DNA of 64,000 nt. It comes from Paraburkholderia hiiakae. Its GTDB lineage: Bacteria; Pseudomonadota; Gammaproteobacteria; Burkholderiales; Burkholderiaceae. The stretch covers positions 744,001 through 808,000 of the forward strand of contig NZ_CAJHCQ010000001.1 of the NCBI RefSeq assembly GCF_904848665.1, in the 5' to 3' direction. Under the pieces are notes generated by a model. It was not told the DNA's origin, made no database searches, and was given only the letters and a program-made list of their open reading frames with translations. The position numbers were made by a program, and so were the translations under genes. Shown here one piece after another: positions 7,975-16,595 of this stretch. Position 1 is the stretch's first letter, and the number at the start of each line of letters is the position of its first letter.

Positions 7975-10569
7975 TCAATCGAGCGGCCAGCTTTCGCGGC
8001 TTGCCGCACGCACGGCTTGCGCCGATTCGAGTGCGAGCGCGCTTTGAGCGCGCTGGCGACAGTCGTTGTAGTCGAGCTTGCGCACGCGCGCCTTGATCGA
8101 CGGCACGGAAACCGGATCGACGGAAAGCTCCGTCACACCGAGGCCGATGAGCAGCGGCACCGCGAGCGGATCGCCCGCCAGCGCACCGCACACGCCCACC
8201 CACTTGCCGTGCTTGTTCGCACCCTCGACCGCCGCTGCCACGAGACGCAGCACGGCCGGATGCAGGCCGTCGGCCTGCGCCGCGAGATCGGGCTGGCAAC
8301 GGTCCATCGCGAGCGTGTACTGCGTGAGATCGTTGGTACCGATCGAGAGGAAATCGGCATGGCGCGCGAGCTGGTCCGCGAGCAGCGCAGCCGAGGGTAC
8401 CTCGATCATCACGCCCACTTCGATCGGCTCGGTGCGGCCCGCTTCGCGTGCGAACGTGTCGATGCGCTCGCGCAGGCGCACGAGTTCGCCCACGTCGGTC
8501 ACCATCGGCAACAAGATGCGCACCTTGCCCGCCGGCTTCACGGCAAGGAGGCCGCGCAGCTGGTCGTCCAGCAGATCGGGCCGCACCTGCGCGAGGCGAA
8601 TGCCGCGCAGACCCAGCGCCGGGTTCGGCTCGGGCGGCAACGTCAGATAGTCGACTTCCTTGTCGGCGCCCACGTCGAGCGTGCGGATGATCGCCGTGCG
8701 GCCCGCGAGCGCATCCGTGATTGCCTGGTAGCTCTGAAGATGCTCTTCCACCGTCGGTGCCGCCTGGCGATGGATGAACAGCAGTTCCGTGCGCAGGAGA
8801 CCCACGGCGTCCGCACCGTTATCCACCGCCGTGTTGGCATCTTCCAGCGTCGCGATGTTGGCCGCGACCTCCACCGCGTGGCCGTCGCGCGTGGCGGCGG
8901 CTTCGTGCGACGTGCGGCGGTTCGCTTCGCGCACGCCGGCCTGGCGCTGCTTCTCGCTGCGCGCACGCTCGATATCGAGCGCACTCGGCGTGTACGCAAA
9001 GCGGCCTGCGAGCGCATCGATGACGACTTCCGTGCCCTCCGGCACCGCATGAAGCGCGTCGCCGAGCGCGACGATCGCCGGAATGCCCGCCTGGCGCGCG
9101 ATGATCGATGCGTGCGAGGTCGCGCCGCCGCGCGCCATCACGAGCGCCGTCACGCGCTTGCGGTCCAGCGTTGCGAGATCGGAAGGCGTGAATTCGTCGG
9201 CGGCGAGCACGGCTTCTTCGGGCAGCGTGCGCGCGGCCGTGTTCGAGAGGCCGAGCGCGCGCAGCACGCGCTTTTCGAGGTCGCGCAGGTCGGCGGCGCG
9301 CTCCGCGAGCAGCGGATCGTCCACCTTGCCGAGCACCGCGATCTGCGCGCGAATCGCTTCGCGCCACGCGTAGCCCGCGCTCTTGCCGAGGCTGATCGCA
9401 TCGCGTGCGGCGTCGACGAACGTCGGGTCTTCCAGCAGCACGCGGTGCATCGTGAAAATGCCCGCTTCGCCAATCGCGCCGCGCTGCGAAGCCGTGCGCA
9501 CGCTCTGGTTCAGTTCGGCGTCCACAGCGGCGATCGCCTTATCGAGCAGACGGCTTTCCGCGGCCGACGAGCCGCTCGCGAGTTCGGGCGGCGTGAGTTC
9601 GGCTTCGTCCCAGCGCACCAGCTTGCCCACCGCAACGCCCGGCGCCGCGCATACGCCCGCGAGGACGCCCGCCTCGGCGGGGGATGCCACGACGGCCGCG
9701 GCTTCCGGCATCACGGGCGCGGGCGACTGCTGCCGCGCCGGGGCTTCGCCGCCCTCGCCGGGCGCTTCGCGCAGGAGTTCGTTGGCTACGGCGTCCACGG
9801 CGCGCTGCGCCTCCCGGCCGATGCCGACGAGTTCAATGGTCGCGCCCTCGCCCGCACCGAGGCCCAGCAGGCCCACGACGCTTTCGATGGCAGACTTGCG
9901 ATCGCCAAAGCGGACCTCGACGCGCGCGTCGATGCCGCGCACCGCTTCGCGCGAGCGCGCCGCCGGTCGCGCATGCAGACCGCCCGCATGCGTGAGCGTG
10001 ACGCTGCGGCGCACTTCGTTCGCAACCAGTTCGTGGGCCGTGGCGATCTGTGCGCCATCACGCACGCGCAGCACGAGCAACCCGGACTTGCCCGCTTCGA
10101 CGTGACCCGCACCCGCGCGCTCGATCACTTCGAAGGCATCTGAATTGGCGATCGCGACGACCGAGACGAGGCTCGGCGCATTGCACGCCACCACGTCGAG
10201 ATCGAAGTCGATCAGCGTGTCGCCGCGGCGCACCTGCGCGCCCTGCGCGACTTTCGGCGTGAAACCTTTGCCGTTCAACTCGACGGTGTCGATGCCGACG
10301 TGCACGAGCACCTGTGCGCCTTCGGCCGTTTGCAGCGTGACCGCGTGGCCGGTGCGCGCGAGATGCACGACGATGCCGTCGCACGGCGCGACGACACGGC
10401 CGACGAGCGGATCGACGCCAATGCCGTCTCCGAACAAACCTTCCGAGAACACCGGATCAGGCACCGACGCGAGCGGCACGACCGGCCCAGTGAGCGGCGA
10501 AACCAGCACGATGTGCCCCTCGACGCGAGTATGCGGATCCATCAGGCGAGACTCCTCGATGCGTTCCAT
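7975..10569 (-). CDS. nagF: Fused PTS protein EIIA(Glc)-HPr-EI
   Basis: An 864-residue cytoplasmic phosphotransferase combining three PTS proteins in one chain. The N-terminal EIIA domain has His75 and His90 (VLVHVGIDTVELNG). The HPr domain has its active His199 in THAGGLHARPAA. Enzyme I occupies residue ~300 onward, with the phosphohistidine His486 in GGATSHASII and the C-terminal PEP-binding barrel (EVGVMIEVPSAAL). It carries phosphate from PEP to the EIIB of NagE. The start at 10569 has GGAAAG close upstream. An internal ATG at 10542 has a better-spaced GAGGAG and may be the true start. It is also called ptsP-like; nagF is the usual name in GlcNAc operons. Confidence 0.92.
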   Translation of the reverse strand: MERIEESRLMDPHTRVEGHIVLVSPLTGPVVPLASVPDPVFSEGLFGDGIGVDPLVGRVVAPCDGIVVHLARTGHAVTLQTAEGAQVLVHVGIDTVELNGKGFTPKVAQGAQVRRGDTLIDFDLDVVACNAPSLVSVVAIANSDAFEVIERAGAGHVEAGKSGLLVLRVRDGAQIATAHELVANEVRRSVTLTHAGGLHARPAARSREAVRGIDARVEVRFGDRKSAIESVVGLLGLGAGEGATIELVGIGREAQRAVDAVANELLREAPGEGGEAPARQQSPAPVMPEAAAVVASPAEAGVLAGVCAAPGVAVGKLVRWDEAELTPPELASGSSAAESRLLDKAIAAVDAELNQSVRTASQRGAIGEAGIFTMHRVLLEDPTFVDAARDAISLGKSAGYAWREAIRAQIAVLGKVDDPLLAERAADLRDLEKRVLRALGLSNTAARTLPEEAVLAADEFTPSDLATLDRKRVTALVMARGGATSHASIIARQAGIPAIVALGDALHAVPEGTEVVIDALAGRFAYTPSALDIERARSEKQRQAGVREANRRTSHEAAATRDGHAVEVAANIATLEDANTAVDNGADAVGLLRTELLFIHRQAAPTVEEHLQSYQAITDALAGRTAIIRTLDVGADKEVDYLTLPPEPNPALGLRGIRLAQVRPDLLDDQLRGLLAVKPAGKVRILLPMVTDVGELVRLRERIDTFAREAGRTEPIEVGVMIEVPSAALLADQLARHADFLSIGTNDLTQYTLAMDRCQPDLAAQADGLHPAVLRLVAAAVEGANKHGKWVGVCGALAGDPLAVPLLIGLGVTELSVDPVSVPSIKARVRKLDYNDCRQRAQSALALESAQAVRAASRESWPLD

Positions 10570-10581
10570 TCGCTTTCCAAT

Positions 10582-11598
10582 CTAGTGTGTTTCGGTGACT
10601 TTGTTCAGGTAACGCGGCTCGTCGGGGTTGCGCCCGCGCGCGGCCGCCAGGCCCGCCGCCATCACGTAGAACGACAAAATGGCCGCGATTGGATCGAGCG
10701 CCGCATCGGCAGCCGTTTCGAGCGGCAGCGCAGCGCCTGGCACGTCGGCGGGGGCCGCGAGCAGCACGCGCGCGCCGCGTTTTTCCATGTCGCGGGCAAA
10801 CTCGATCAGGCCTGCCTGCTCCGGCCCGCGCGGTGCGAACACGAGTAGCGGGTAATCGCGGTCGATCAGCTCCATCGGGCCGTGCCGCACTTCGGCGCTC
10901 GAAAACGCCTCGGCCTGGATGCCCGACGTTTCCTTGAGCTTGAGCGCCGCTTCCTGCGCAATAGCGAGGCCCGGACCACGGCCGATAACAATCATCTGTT
11001 TGACGTCGCGCAACTCTTCGACAGCCTTCGACCAGTCGAGCGTGCCCGCGCGATCGAGCGCGTCGGGGAGCGCGCGCACGGCGTCGAGGAACGCAGCGTC
11101 GCGCTGCCAGAAGCCGACGAGCTGTGCCGACATCGCGAGCATGGCGATATAGCTCTTGGTGGCGGCCACGCTGAGCTCGGCACCGGCGAGGAGCGGCAAC
11201 TCAGTGCCGGCGGCTTCGGCGAGCGGCGAGCCCGCGACGTTGACCATCGCTGCCGTCAGCGCACCGGCTTCGCGTAGTGCCTTGATCGTCGCCACGAGGT
11301 CAGGACTCCTACCCGATTGGGAGAAAGCAAGGGCAAATTGGCCCCGCACGCGTAAGGGCGCCTGCTGGAGCGTAGCGATCGACATGGGAATCGAGGCCAC
11401 CGGCACGCCGATGCGGCTCATGGTGAGCGCGGCGAAGTAGCTCGCCGCGTGATCCGAACTACCGCGCGCGACCGTGAGCGCAACATGGCGCGGCTCGGCC
11501 TCCAGCGCGCGGGCGAGCGCTTCGACGGGCGAGGTGTCCGCGAGCTGCGCGGCGACGACGCTGGCCGAGGCCAGCGCTTCTTTAAGCATATTCGACAA
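10582..11598 (-). CDS. SIS-domain aminosugar deaminase (NagB-II type)
   Basis: A two-SIS-domain protein like the isomerase half of GlmS. Visible motifs are ARGSSDHAASYFAALTMSR, FSQSGRSPD, the SVAATKSY loop, and RGPGLAIAQEAALKLKETSG with the HGP catalytic-site motif EVRHGPMEL. In nag operons this family replaces NagB as glucosamine-6-phosphate deaminase, giving fructose-6-phosphate and ammonia; that role is inferred from context. The start is taken as TTG at 11598, because GAAGGAG sits 6 bases before it. ATG at 11589 lies 15 bases from that site. The reading frame overlaps the nagA stop at 11582. Confidence 0.85.
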   Translation of the reverse strand: MSNMLKEALASASVVAAQLADTSPVEALARALEAEPRHVALTVARGSSDHAASYFAALTMSRIGVPVASIPMSIATLQQAPLRVRGQFALAFSQSGRSPDLVATIKALREAGALTAAMVNVAGSPLAEAAGTELPLLAGAELSVAATKSYIAMLAMSAQLVGFWQRDAAFLDAVRALPDALDRAGTLDWSKAVEELRDVKQMIVIGRGPGLAIAQEAALKLKETSGIQAEAFSSAEVRHGPMELIDRDYPLLVFAPRGPEQAGLIEFARDMEKRGARVLLAAPADVPGAALPLETAADAALDPIAAILSFYVMAAGLAAARGRNPDEPRYLNKVTETH

Positions 11599-12685
11599 TC
11601 GATTCTCCTTCGACATAAGTCGCGGTGAGCGCCAGCTCGCGATCGAACACGTTGACATCGGCCCATGCGCCGCGCACGAGGCGGCCACGGTCTTCAATGC
11701 CGAGGTAGTCGGCGGCATAGCGCGACAGGCGCGCAGACACGTCCGCGATCGGCAAGCCGATCGAAACGAGGTTGCGCAGTGCCTGGTCCATGGTGAGGGT
11801 GCTGCCCGCGAGCGTGCCGTCGGCAAGACGCACGCCGCCGAGGCATTTCGTCACGTGCTGGCTGCCGAGGCGGTATTCGCCGTCAGGCATGCCGGTGGCC
11901 GAGGTGCTGTCGGTCACCACATAAAGGCGCGGAATGGCGCGCAGCGCGGCGCGGATCGCGCCGGGATGGACGTGCAGCAGGTCGGGAATGATCTCCGCGT
12001 ACTCGGCATGCGCGAGCGCCGCGCCGACCACGCCAGGATTGCGATGATGCAGCGGCGACATTGCGTTGAAGAGATGCGTGAAGCCGCAGGCGCCGTGCTT
12101 GAGCGCGGCCACGGCGTCGTCGTAGGTCGCGAGCGAGTGGCCGATCTGCACGCGCACGCCGCGCGCCGCCATCTCGCCGATGATCTCGATATGGCCCGCG
12201 ATCTCGGGCGCAACGGTCACCACGCGAATCGGCGCGATCGAGAGGTACTTGAGCACTTCGTCGAGCACGGCCGAAACGGCCGCGTCGGGCTGCGCGCCGA
12301 GCTTGCCGGGGTTGATGTACGGGCCTTCGAGGTGCACGCCCAGCACGCGAGCGCCGCCCGCCGTGCGGTTGCGCGTGACGTTGCCAAGGCCCGCGACCAC
12401 ATGCATCAGCTCGTCGCGCGGCGCGGTCATGGTGGTGGCCAGCAGGCTCGTGGTGCCATAGCGGGCGTGCGTACGCGCAATGGTTTCGATCGCGTCGCCG
12501 GCTTCCATGACGTCGGCGCCGCCGCCGCCGTGCACGTGCAGGTCGATGAAGCCCGGCAGGATGTAAGGCGCGTCGTTCTTCGCCGGATCGGTGGCCTCGC
12601 CCGTGATCGCGGTGATGCGTCCGTTCTCGAACGACAGCGTGCCGTGGATCCAGCCTTCAGGGGTGAGTATGTTTCCGCTCAACAT
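11582..12685 (-). CDS. nagA: N-acetylglucosamine-6-phosphate deacetylase
   Basis: A 367-residue amidohydrolase that removes acetate from GlcNAc-6-phosphate. It has the metal-site motif HVHGGGGADVMEA, the substrate motif GVHLEGPYIN, HLFNAMSPLHHRNPG, and the catalytic aspartate in VTDSTSATGMPDGEY. The start MLSGNILTPEG at 12685 follows CGGAAA. Longer frames to 12799 would run into the nagR region without support. The stop overlaps the start of the downstream SIS gene, so the two are translationally coupled. Confidence 0.95.
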   Translation of the reverse strand: MLSGNILTPEGWIHGTLSFENGRITAITGEATDPAKNDAPYILPGFIDLHVHGGGGADVMEAGDAIETIARTHARYGTTSLLATTMTAPRDELMHVVAGLGNVTRNRTAGGARVLGVHLEGPYINPGKLGAQPDAAVSAVLDEVLKYLSIAPIRVVTVAPEIAGHIEIIGEMAARGVRVQIGHSLATYDDAVAALKHGACGFTHLFNAMSPLHHRNPGVVGAALAHAEYAEIIPDLLHVHPGAIRAALRAIPRLYVVTDSTSATGMPDGEYRLGSQHVTKCLGGVRLADGTLAGSTLTMDQALRNLVSIGLPIADVSARLSRYAADYLGIEDRGRLVRGAWADVNVFDRELALTATYVEGESIVEYA

Positions 12686-12779
12686 GAGAGTTTTCCGATG
12701 AGGCGCATCAAAGCGCGATAGGACGTTTCGGTGACATGCATGAGAGAGACCAAGGCGGCGCGCCGTTCCCGCGGGGCGT

Positions 12780-13514
12780 TCACTGGCGCAACTCCGCAAC
12801 GAAGTCGTAATAGCCGTCGCGGCAATAGGTGTCGGTCAGCTCGATGGCACGCTGATCGGCGGAAAAGCCCACGCGCGTGATGACGAGTAGCGCCGCGCGC
12901 GACTCGACGCCCATCAGTGCGGCGATCTCGCCCGTCGCGTTGACCGCGCGAAAGTGCTGCAGGGCGCGCACCACGGGCACGCGGCGCTGCTCCAGATACG
13001 AATACAGCGAGCCCTCGATCGCTTCCGGGTCCGGCACGATCGATACGGGCAGCGCCGAATGCTCGACGGCCATCACGGTGCCGTCGGCGCGGCGCAGCCG
13101 GCGCAGGCTCGTGATCGAGGCGCCCGGTGAAAGGCCGAGCTGCACGATCTCCTCGCGGTGCGCGGGCCGTACCTCGCGCGCGAGCCACACCGAGTCGGGC
13201 GTGAAGCCGCGCTGCTCCATTTTCTTCGTGAAGCCCGTGAGGCGCGACAGCGGATCTTCCACGCGTGGCGTGATGAAGCTGCCCGCGCCGCGCGCGCGCC
13301 GGATCAGCCCCTGCTCCACGAGCAACTCGATCGCCTTGCGCGCAGTGATGCGCGACACACCGATCGCGTCCGACAGCGTGCGCTCCGAGGGCAGCGCCTC
13401 GCCGGCCGACCACACGCCGCAGTGAATGGCCGTGGCGAGGTTGCGCGCCAGCTGCAGATAGAGCGGCGTCACGTTGCGCGCATCGGGCATCAGGGCAGAC
13501 CAACGGGTTTCCAT
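12780..13514 (-). CDS. nagR: GntR/HutC-family repressor of the nag operon
   Basis: A 244-residue regulator. Residues ~15-80 form the GntR winged helix (LPSERTLSDAIGVSRITARK). Residues ~95-240 form the UTRA effector domain (FTKKMEQRGFTPDS; ending DTYCRDGYYDFVAELRQ). This matches NagR/DasR proteins, which sense GlcN6P or GlcNAc6P. It is the first gene of the nag operon, so autoregulation is expected. Assignment to nagR is by family plus context. Confidence 0.85.
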   Translation of the reverse strand: METRWSALMPDARNVTPLYLQLARNLATAIHCGVWSAGEALPSERTLSDAIGVSRITARKAIELLVEQGLIRRARGAGSFITPRVEDPLSRLTGFTKKMEQRGFTPDSVWLAREVRPAHREEIVQLGLSPGASITSLRRLRRADGTVMAVEHSALPVSIVPDPEAIEGSLYSYLEQRRVPVVRALQHFRAVNATGEIAALMGVESRAALLVITRVGFSADQRAIELTDTYCRDGYYDFVAELRQ

Positions 13515-13612
13515 GGACTTGGCGCCAGCGGTTGGACGATCGTGGGGGGCCGGACGGGCATGTTACGCGGCGATGCCGGGTGTGCCGATTGATCCGGTGT
13601 GAATGCGAGCCC

Positions 13613-13640
13613 ATTATATAACCACAATAAGACCAGTCAA
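13613..13640 (-). promoter_or_regulatory. Sigma70 promoter of the nag operon with NagR-like half site
   Basis: On the minus strand TTGACT (13635-13640) and a perfect TATAAT (13613-13618) are separated by 16 bases. The -35/spacer holds ACTGGTCT, identical to one half of the DasR/NagR operator consensus, but the second half is not a good inverted match. Transcription would start near 13606, about 90 bases before nagR. Confidence 0.7.
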
Positions 13641-13952
13641 CAGATGCCGGTCCGTCGCAGCGGCTCTAAAAATATCATTAAAAATCAATATGTTGCACGA
13701 ACACACAAGGCCCCAGTCAGTCGTGACCCGGCATCAGGATTTACCCTGGAAAGGGATCGTTGGGCTCCACAGTGGCATCCACAGGTTATCTGACATAGCC
13801 CACCGTAGTACCGCCGTAGGACCAAAGTGTGACGTCGGCAGGAAAGATAGCGCGCACTCAAGCGATTCCCTAGCGTCTCAATTGAGTGACATCAATCCGG
13901 CGCGCTGCGATCTTCAATTTCAAACAATCCTGATACTGCATGCGCAACAAAA

Positions 13953-13978
13953 AACGCCGTGGCTCTCGCCACGGCGTT
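13953..13978 (-). terminator. Rho-independent terminator of metQ
   Basis: An 11-base perfect stem (13953-13963 with 13968-13978, loop TCTC). On the minus strand it is followed by TTTTTTG. It lies 60 bases beyond the metQ stop. Confidence 0.85.
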
Positions 13979-14037
13979 CGGGTCCTGCTGGGCTCCCGCG
14001 TCGATGGGACGCTGGCAACCGGTTCTCGAATGTGCCT

Positions 14038-14850
14038 TTAGAACGACGGAACCATCGAGCCCTTGAACTGGTTCTTGATGAACTCGCGCACGTCTTCCGA
14101 CTGGTACGCGGCAACCAGTTTCTTCACCCACGGCTTGTCCTTGTCCTGGGTGCGAACGGCAATCAGGTTCGCGTACGGGCTGTGGATGTCCTCGATTGCG
14201 ATGGCATCCTTGGTCGGCTGCAGGCCGGCAGCCAGCGCGTAGTTCGTGTTGATCACGGCGGCGTCCACGTCGCCGAGCGCGCGCGGCAGTTGCGCGGCGT
14301 CGAGTTCGACGAGCTTGATCTTCTTCGGGTTTTCGGCAACGTCGAGCGGCGTCGCGTTGTTGCCGTTAGTGCCCGCGCCAGCGCGCAACTTGATCAGGCC
14401 CTTGTTTTGCAGGAGCAACAGCGCGCGGTTTTCGTTCGACGGGTCATTCGGCACGGCGACCTTCGCGCCTTGCGGCAGCTCGTTCAGCGATTTGAGCTTT
14501 TTCGAGTACACGCCAATGGGCGAGATGTACGTGAGGCCCGCGTTTGCGAGCTTGTAGCCGCGCTGCTTGATCTGGCTGTCGAGATACGGGCCGGTCTGGA
14601 AGCTGTTGGCGTCGAGTTCGCCGGCGTCGAGCGCGGCGTTCGGCTGCACGTAGTCGTTGAATTCGATGACCTTGACGTTCAGGCCTTCGCGCTTGGCGAC
14701 CTTCTGGACGACGGCCCAGACCTGCGCGTCCGGACCCGAAACGGTGCCGACCTTGATGACCTGGTCGTCGGCGCGGGCGCCGAAGCTGGCTGCGAGAGTG
14801 GCGGCGGCAACGCCGGCGAGGAGTGCTTTAATCAGATTTCTGCGCTGCAT
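14038..14850 (-). CDS. metQ: MetQ/NlpA-family ABC transporter substrate-binding protein
   Basis: A 270-residue periplasmic binding protein. It has a Sec-type signal peptide (MQRRNLIKALLAGVAAATLA, cleavage after ~GARA) and the family signature IKVGTVSGPDAQVWAVVQKV. Later motifs are YLDSQIKQRGY and VPNDPSNENRALLLLQ. Relatives bind D/L-methionine for MetNI. There is no lipobox cysteine, so unlike many NlpA proteins it should be soluble in the periplasm. No metN or metI gene is adjacent, so its permease must be elsewhere. Ligand is inferred from family only. Confidence 0.88.
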   Translation of the reverse strand: MQRRNLIKALLAGVAAATLAASFGARADDQVIKVGTVSGPDAQVWAVVQKVAKREGLNVKVIEFNDYVQPNAALDAGELDANSFQTGPYLDSQIKQRGYKLANAGLTYISPIGVYSKKLKSLNELPQGAKVAVPNDPSNENRALLLLQNKGLIKLRAGAGTNGNNATPLDVAENPKKIKLVELDAAQLPRALGDVDAAVINTNYALAAGLQPTKDAIAIEDIHSPYANLIAVRTQDKDKPWVKKLVAAYQSEDVREFIKNQFKGSMVPSF

Positions 14851-14915
14851 GGAGGTGATGATCCTGCGTGGTTTTGTTGTTGCTCCGGTCCCGCGGCGTT
14901 GTGCGCCGTCTGCCG

Positions 14916-14931
14916 GACGATATAAATCGTC
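14916..14931. repeat. Palindrome GACGAT-ATAA-ATCGTC upstream of metQ
   Basis: A perfect 6+4+6 inverted repeat 65 bases before the metQ start. The AT-rich centre could also serve as part of a promoter. It is a candidate operator with no known identity. Confidence 0.35.
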
Positions 14932-15034
14932 TCATATGGCGCCGGTTGCGGGAAATAATGAATTCGCATACTGGTATGCCAGCGCGGCTCTGAGGCGCGC
15001 GTTCACCTCTCGCGGTGAACGCGCAAGGCTTCCC

Positions 15035-15676
15035 TTAGTCGGGATTCGAGCCGAGAAGGATCTTCAGATCGTGCAGCCAGGGCGTGACGCCCTGCCCGTC
15101 GCGCGCGAAGAGGCGCAGTTTGCCGGTCGTGTCGAACACGTAGCTCGCCGCAGTGTGGTCCATCGTGTAGCTGTCAGGCGTGTTGCCGGGCACCTTGGCG
15201 TAGTACACGCGGAAATCCTTCGCCACCTGCTTGAGCTGGTCCTCGTTGGCAGGGCGCAGCCCGATGAAGGTCGGATTGAACGCGGCCGTGTACTGGCTCA
15301 GGATCTGCGGCGTGTCGCGCTCGGGATCGACGCTGACGAACAGCACCTGCACGCGCTTCGCCGCATCGGGCCCCAGTTGCTGGAGCGCCTGCGAAAGCTC
15401 GGCCATGGTGGTCGGGCAAACATCCGGGCAGTGCGTGTAGCCGAAGAACAGCACGACGACCTTGCCCTTGAAGTCGGCGAGCGTGCGTGTCTTGCCGCTC
15501 GTGTCGGGCAGCGCGAAGTCCTTGCCGAACTGCGTGTTGCCGGTGATGTCGAGATTCGTGAACGAGGGCGGCTGCTGGCCGCAGCCCTCCAGAACCAGCG
15601 TGCCGCCGAGCGCGCCTGCAGCGGCAAGCGCAACGACCGTGGCGCGCACGAAGCGCGCAAGCGTGCGGTGGGCCAT
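15035..15676 (-). CDS. SCO1/SenC-family copper chaperone of cytochrome oxidase
   Basis: A 213-residue thioredoxin-fold protein. An N-terminal segment (about residues 8-32) ends in GGTLVLEGC, a plausible lipobox, so it is probably a lipoprotein facing the periplasm. The copper site is the CxxxC of GYTHCPDVCPTTM plus the later His in YTMDHTAASYV. It delivers copper to the CuA centre of subunit II. The start MAHRTLARF at 15676 leaves 4 bases to the ctaB stop, so the two are co-transcribed. Confidence 0.92.
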   Translation of the reverse strand: MAHRTLARFVRATVVALAAAGALGGTLVLEGCGQQPPSFTNLDITGNTQFGKDFALPDTSGKTRTLADFKGKVVVLFFGYTHCPDVCPTTMAELSQALQQLGPDAAKRVQVLFVSVDPERDTPQILSQYTAAFNPTFIGLRPANEDQLKQVAKDFRVYYAKVPGNTPDSYTMDHTAASYVFDTTGKLRLFARDGQGVTPWLHDLKILLGSNPD

Positions 15677-15680
15677 AGCG

Positions 15681-16586
15681 TTACGCCGCGATGAGCGCAT
15701 GCACGTAATGGTCGACAAGCAGCGCCACGAACAGCAACGAGAGGTAGATGATCGAATAGCGGAAAGTCTTGCGCGCCAGTGCGTCGGAATACTCGATGTA
15801 GATCTTCCACGCGTAGGCGAGGAACACCGCGCCGAGCAGCACGGCCGCAGCCAGATACAGCACGCCGCTCATGCCCGAGATGTACGGCATCAGCGTGACC
15901 GCGAACAGGATCACGGTGTAGAGCAGGATATGCAGACGCGTGTACTTCTCGCCGTGCGTGTTGGGCAGCATCGGCAGGCCGGCGTTTTCGTAGTCCTTGC
16001 GGCGGTAGAGCGCGAGCGCCCAGAAGTGCGGCGGCGTCCACACGAAAATGATCAGCACGAGAATCCAGGCGTCGCCGGGCACGTGGCCTGTGACAGCGGC
16101 CCAGCCGAGCGCCGGCGGCATGGCGCCCGAGGCGCCGCCGATCACGATGTTCTGCGGCGTGGCCGGCTTGAGCAGCAGCGTGTAGATGATCGCGTAGCCG
16201 ATGAAGGTCGCGACCGTGAGCCACATGGTGAGCGGATTGGCGAACGTGTAGAGCACCCACATGCCGATGCCGCCGATCACCGCCGAGAAGATCAGGATCT
16301 GCCGGCTCGTGATCTCGCCGCGTGCCGAAGGACGCCAGGCAGTGCGACGCATGCGCGCATCCACCTTTTGCTCGACCAGACAGTTGATCGCGAAGGCCGC
16401 GCCAGCCGTGAGCCAGATGCCGACGGTGCCGCCGATCAGCTGTTTCCAGGGCACCATGCCCGGCACGGCGAGGAACATGCCGATGACGGCGCAAAACACG
16501 GCCAGTTGCGTGACGCGCGGCTTGGTGAGCGCGAGATATTGGGAAATCCGGCTACCGGGCGTCTGGGATAGGGTTGTACTTTCCAT
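15681..16586 (-). CDS. ctaB: Protoheme IX farnesyltransferase (heme O synthase)
   Basis: A 301-residue UbiA-type prenyltransferase with about nine membrane helices. The first prenyl-diphosphate/Mg motif region is [19 protein letters not shown]. The second cytoplasmic motif is [18 protein letters not shown]. It adds a farnesyl group to protoheme to make heme O, which CtaA then oxidises to heme A. It sits between ctaA and the SCO gene with very short gaps, so this is one assembly operon. Confidence 0.95.
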   Translation of the reverse strand: MESTTLSQTPGSRISQYLALTKPRVTQLAVFCAVIGMFLAVPGMVPWKQLIGGTVGIWLTAGAAFAINCLVEQKVDARMRRTAWRPSARGEITSRQILIFSAVIGGIGMWVLYTFANPLTMWLTVATFIGYAIIYTLLLKPATPQNIVIGGASGAMPPALGWAAVTGHVPGDAWILVLIIFVWTPPHFWALALYRRKDYENAGLPMLPNTHGEKYTRLHILLYTVILFAVTLMPYISGMSGVLYLAAAVLLGAVFLAYAWKIYIEYSDALARKTFRYSIIYLSLLFVALLVDHYVHALIAA

Positions 16587-16595
16587 AGGGCGGGA

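Larger units (their letters stand above)
13515..14037. other. Intergenic region between the nag operon and metQ
   Basis: About 520 bases, locally AT-rich (13600-13700). It contains the minus-strand nag promoter (13613-13640) and the metQ terminator (13953-13978). No coding frame with a credible ribosome site was found in 13650-13950, and I see nothing else there. Confidence 0.6.

Noticed and set aside
7960..10143. Open + strand frame of 727 codons opposite nagF
   Set aside because: Composition is typical of an antisense shadow, and the minus strand carries all three PTS active-site motifs.
13641..13947. Small gene in the AT-rich gap upstream of the nag promoter
   Set aside because: Short frames exist (for example from 13599), but none has a ribosome site or recognisable protein features.
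14851..15034. SAM or other methionine riboswitch before metQ
   Set aside because: The leader is too short and shows only a 6-base palindrome, with no multi-helix riboswitch core.
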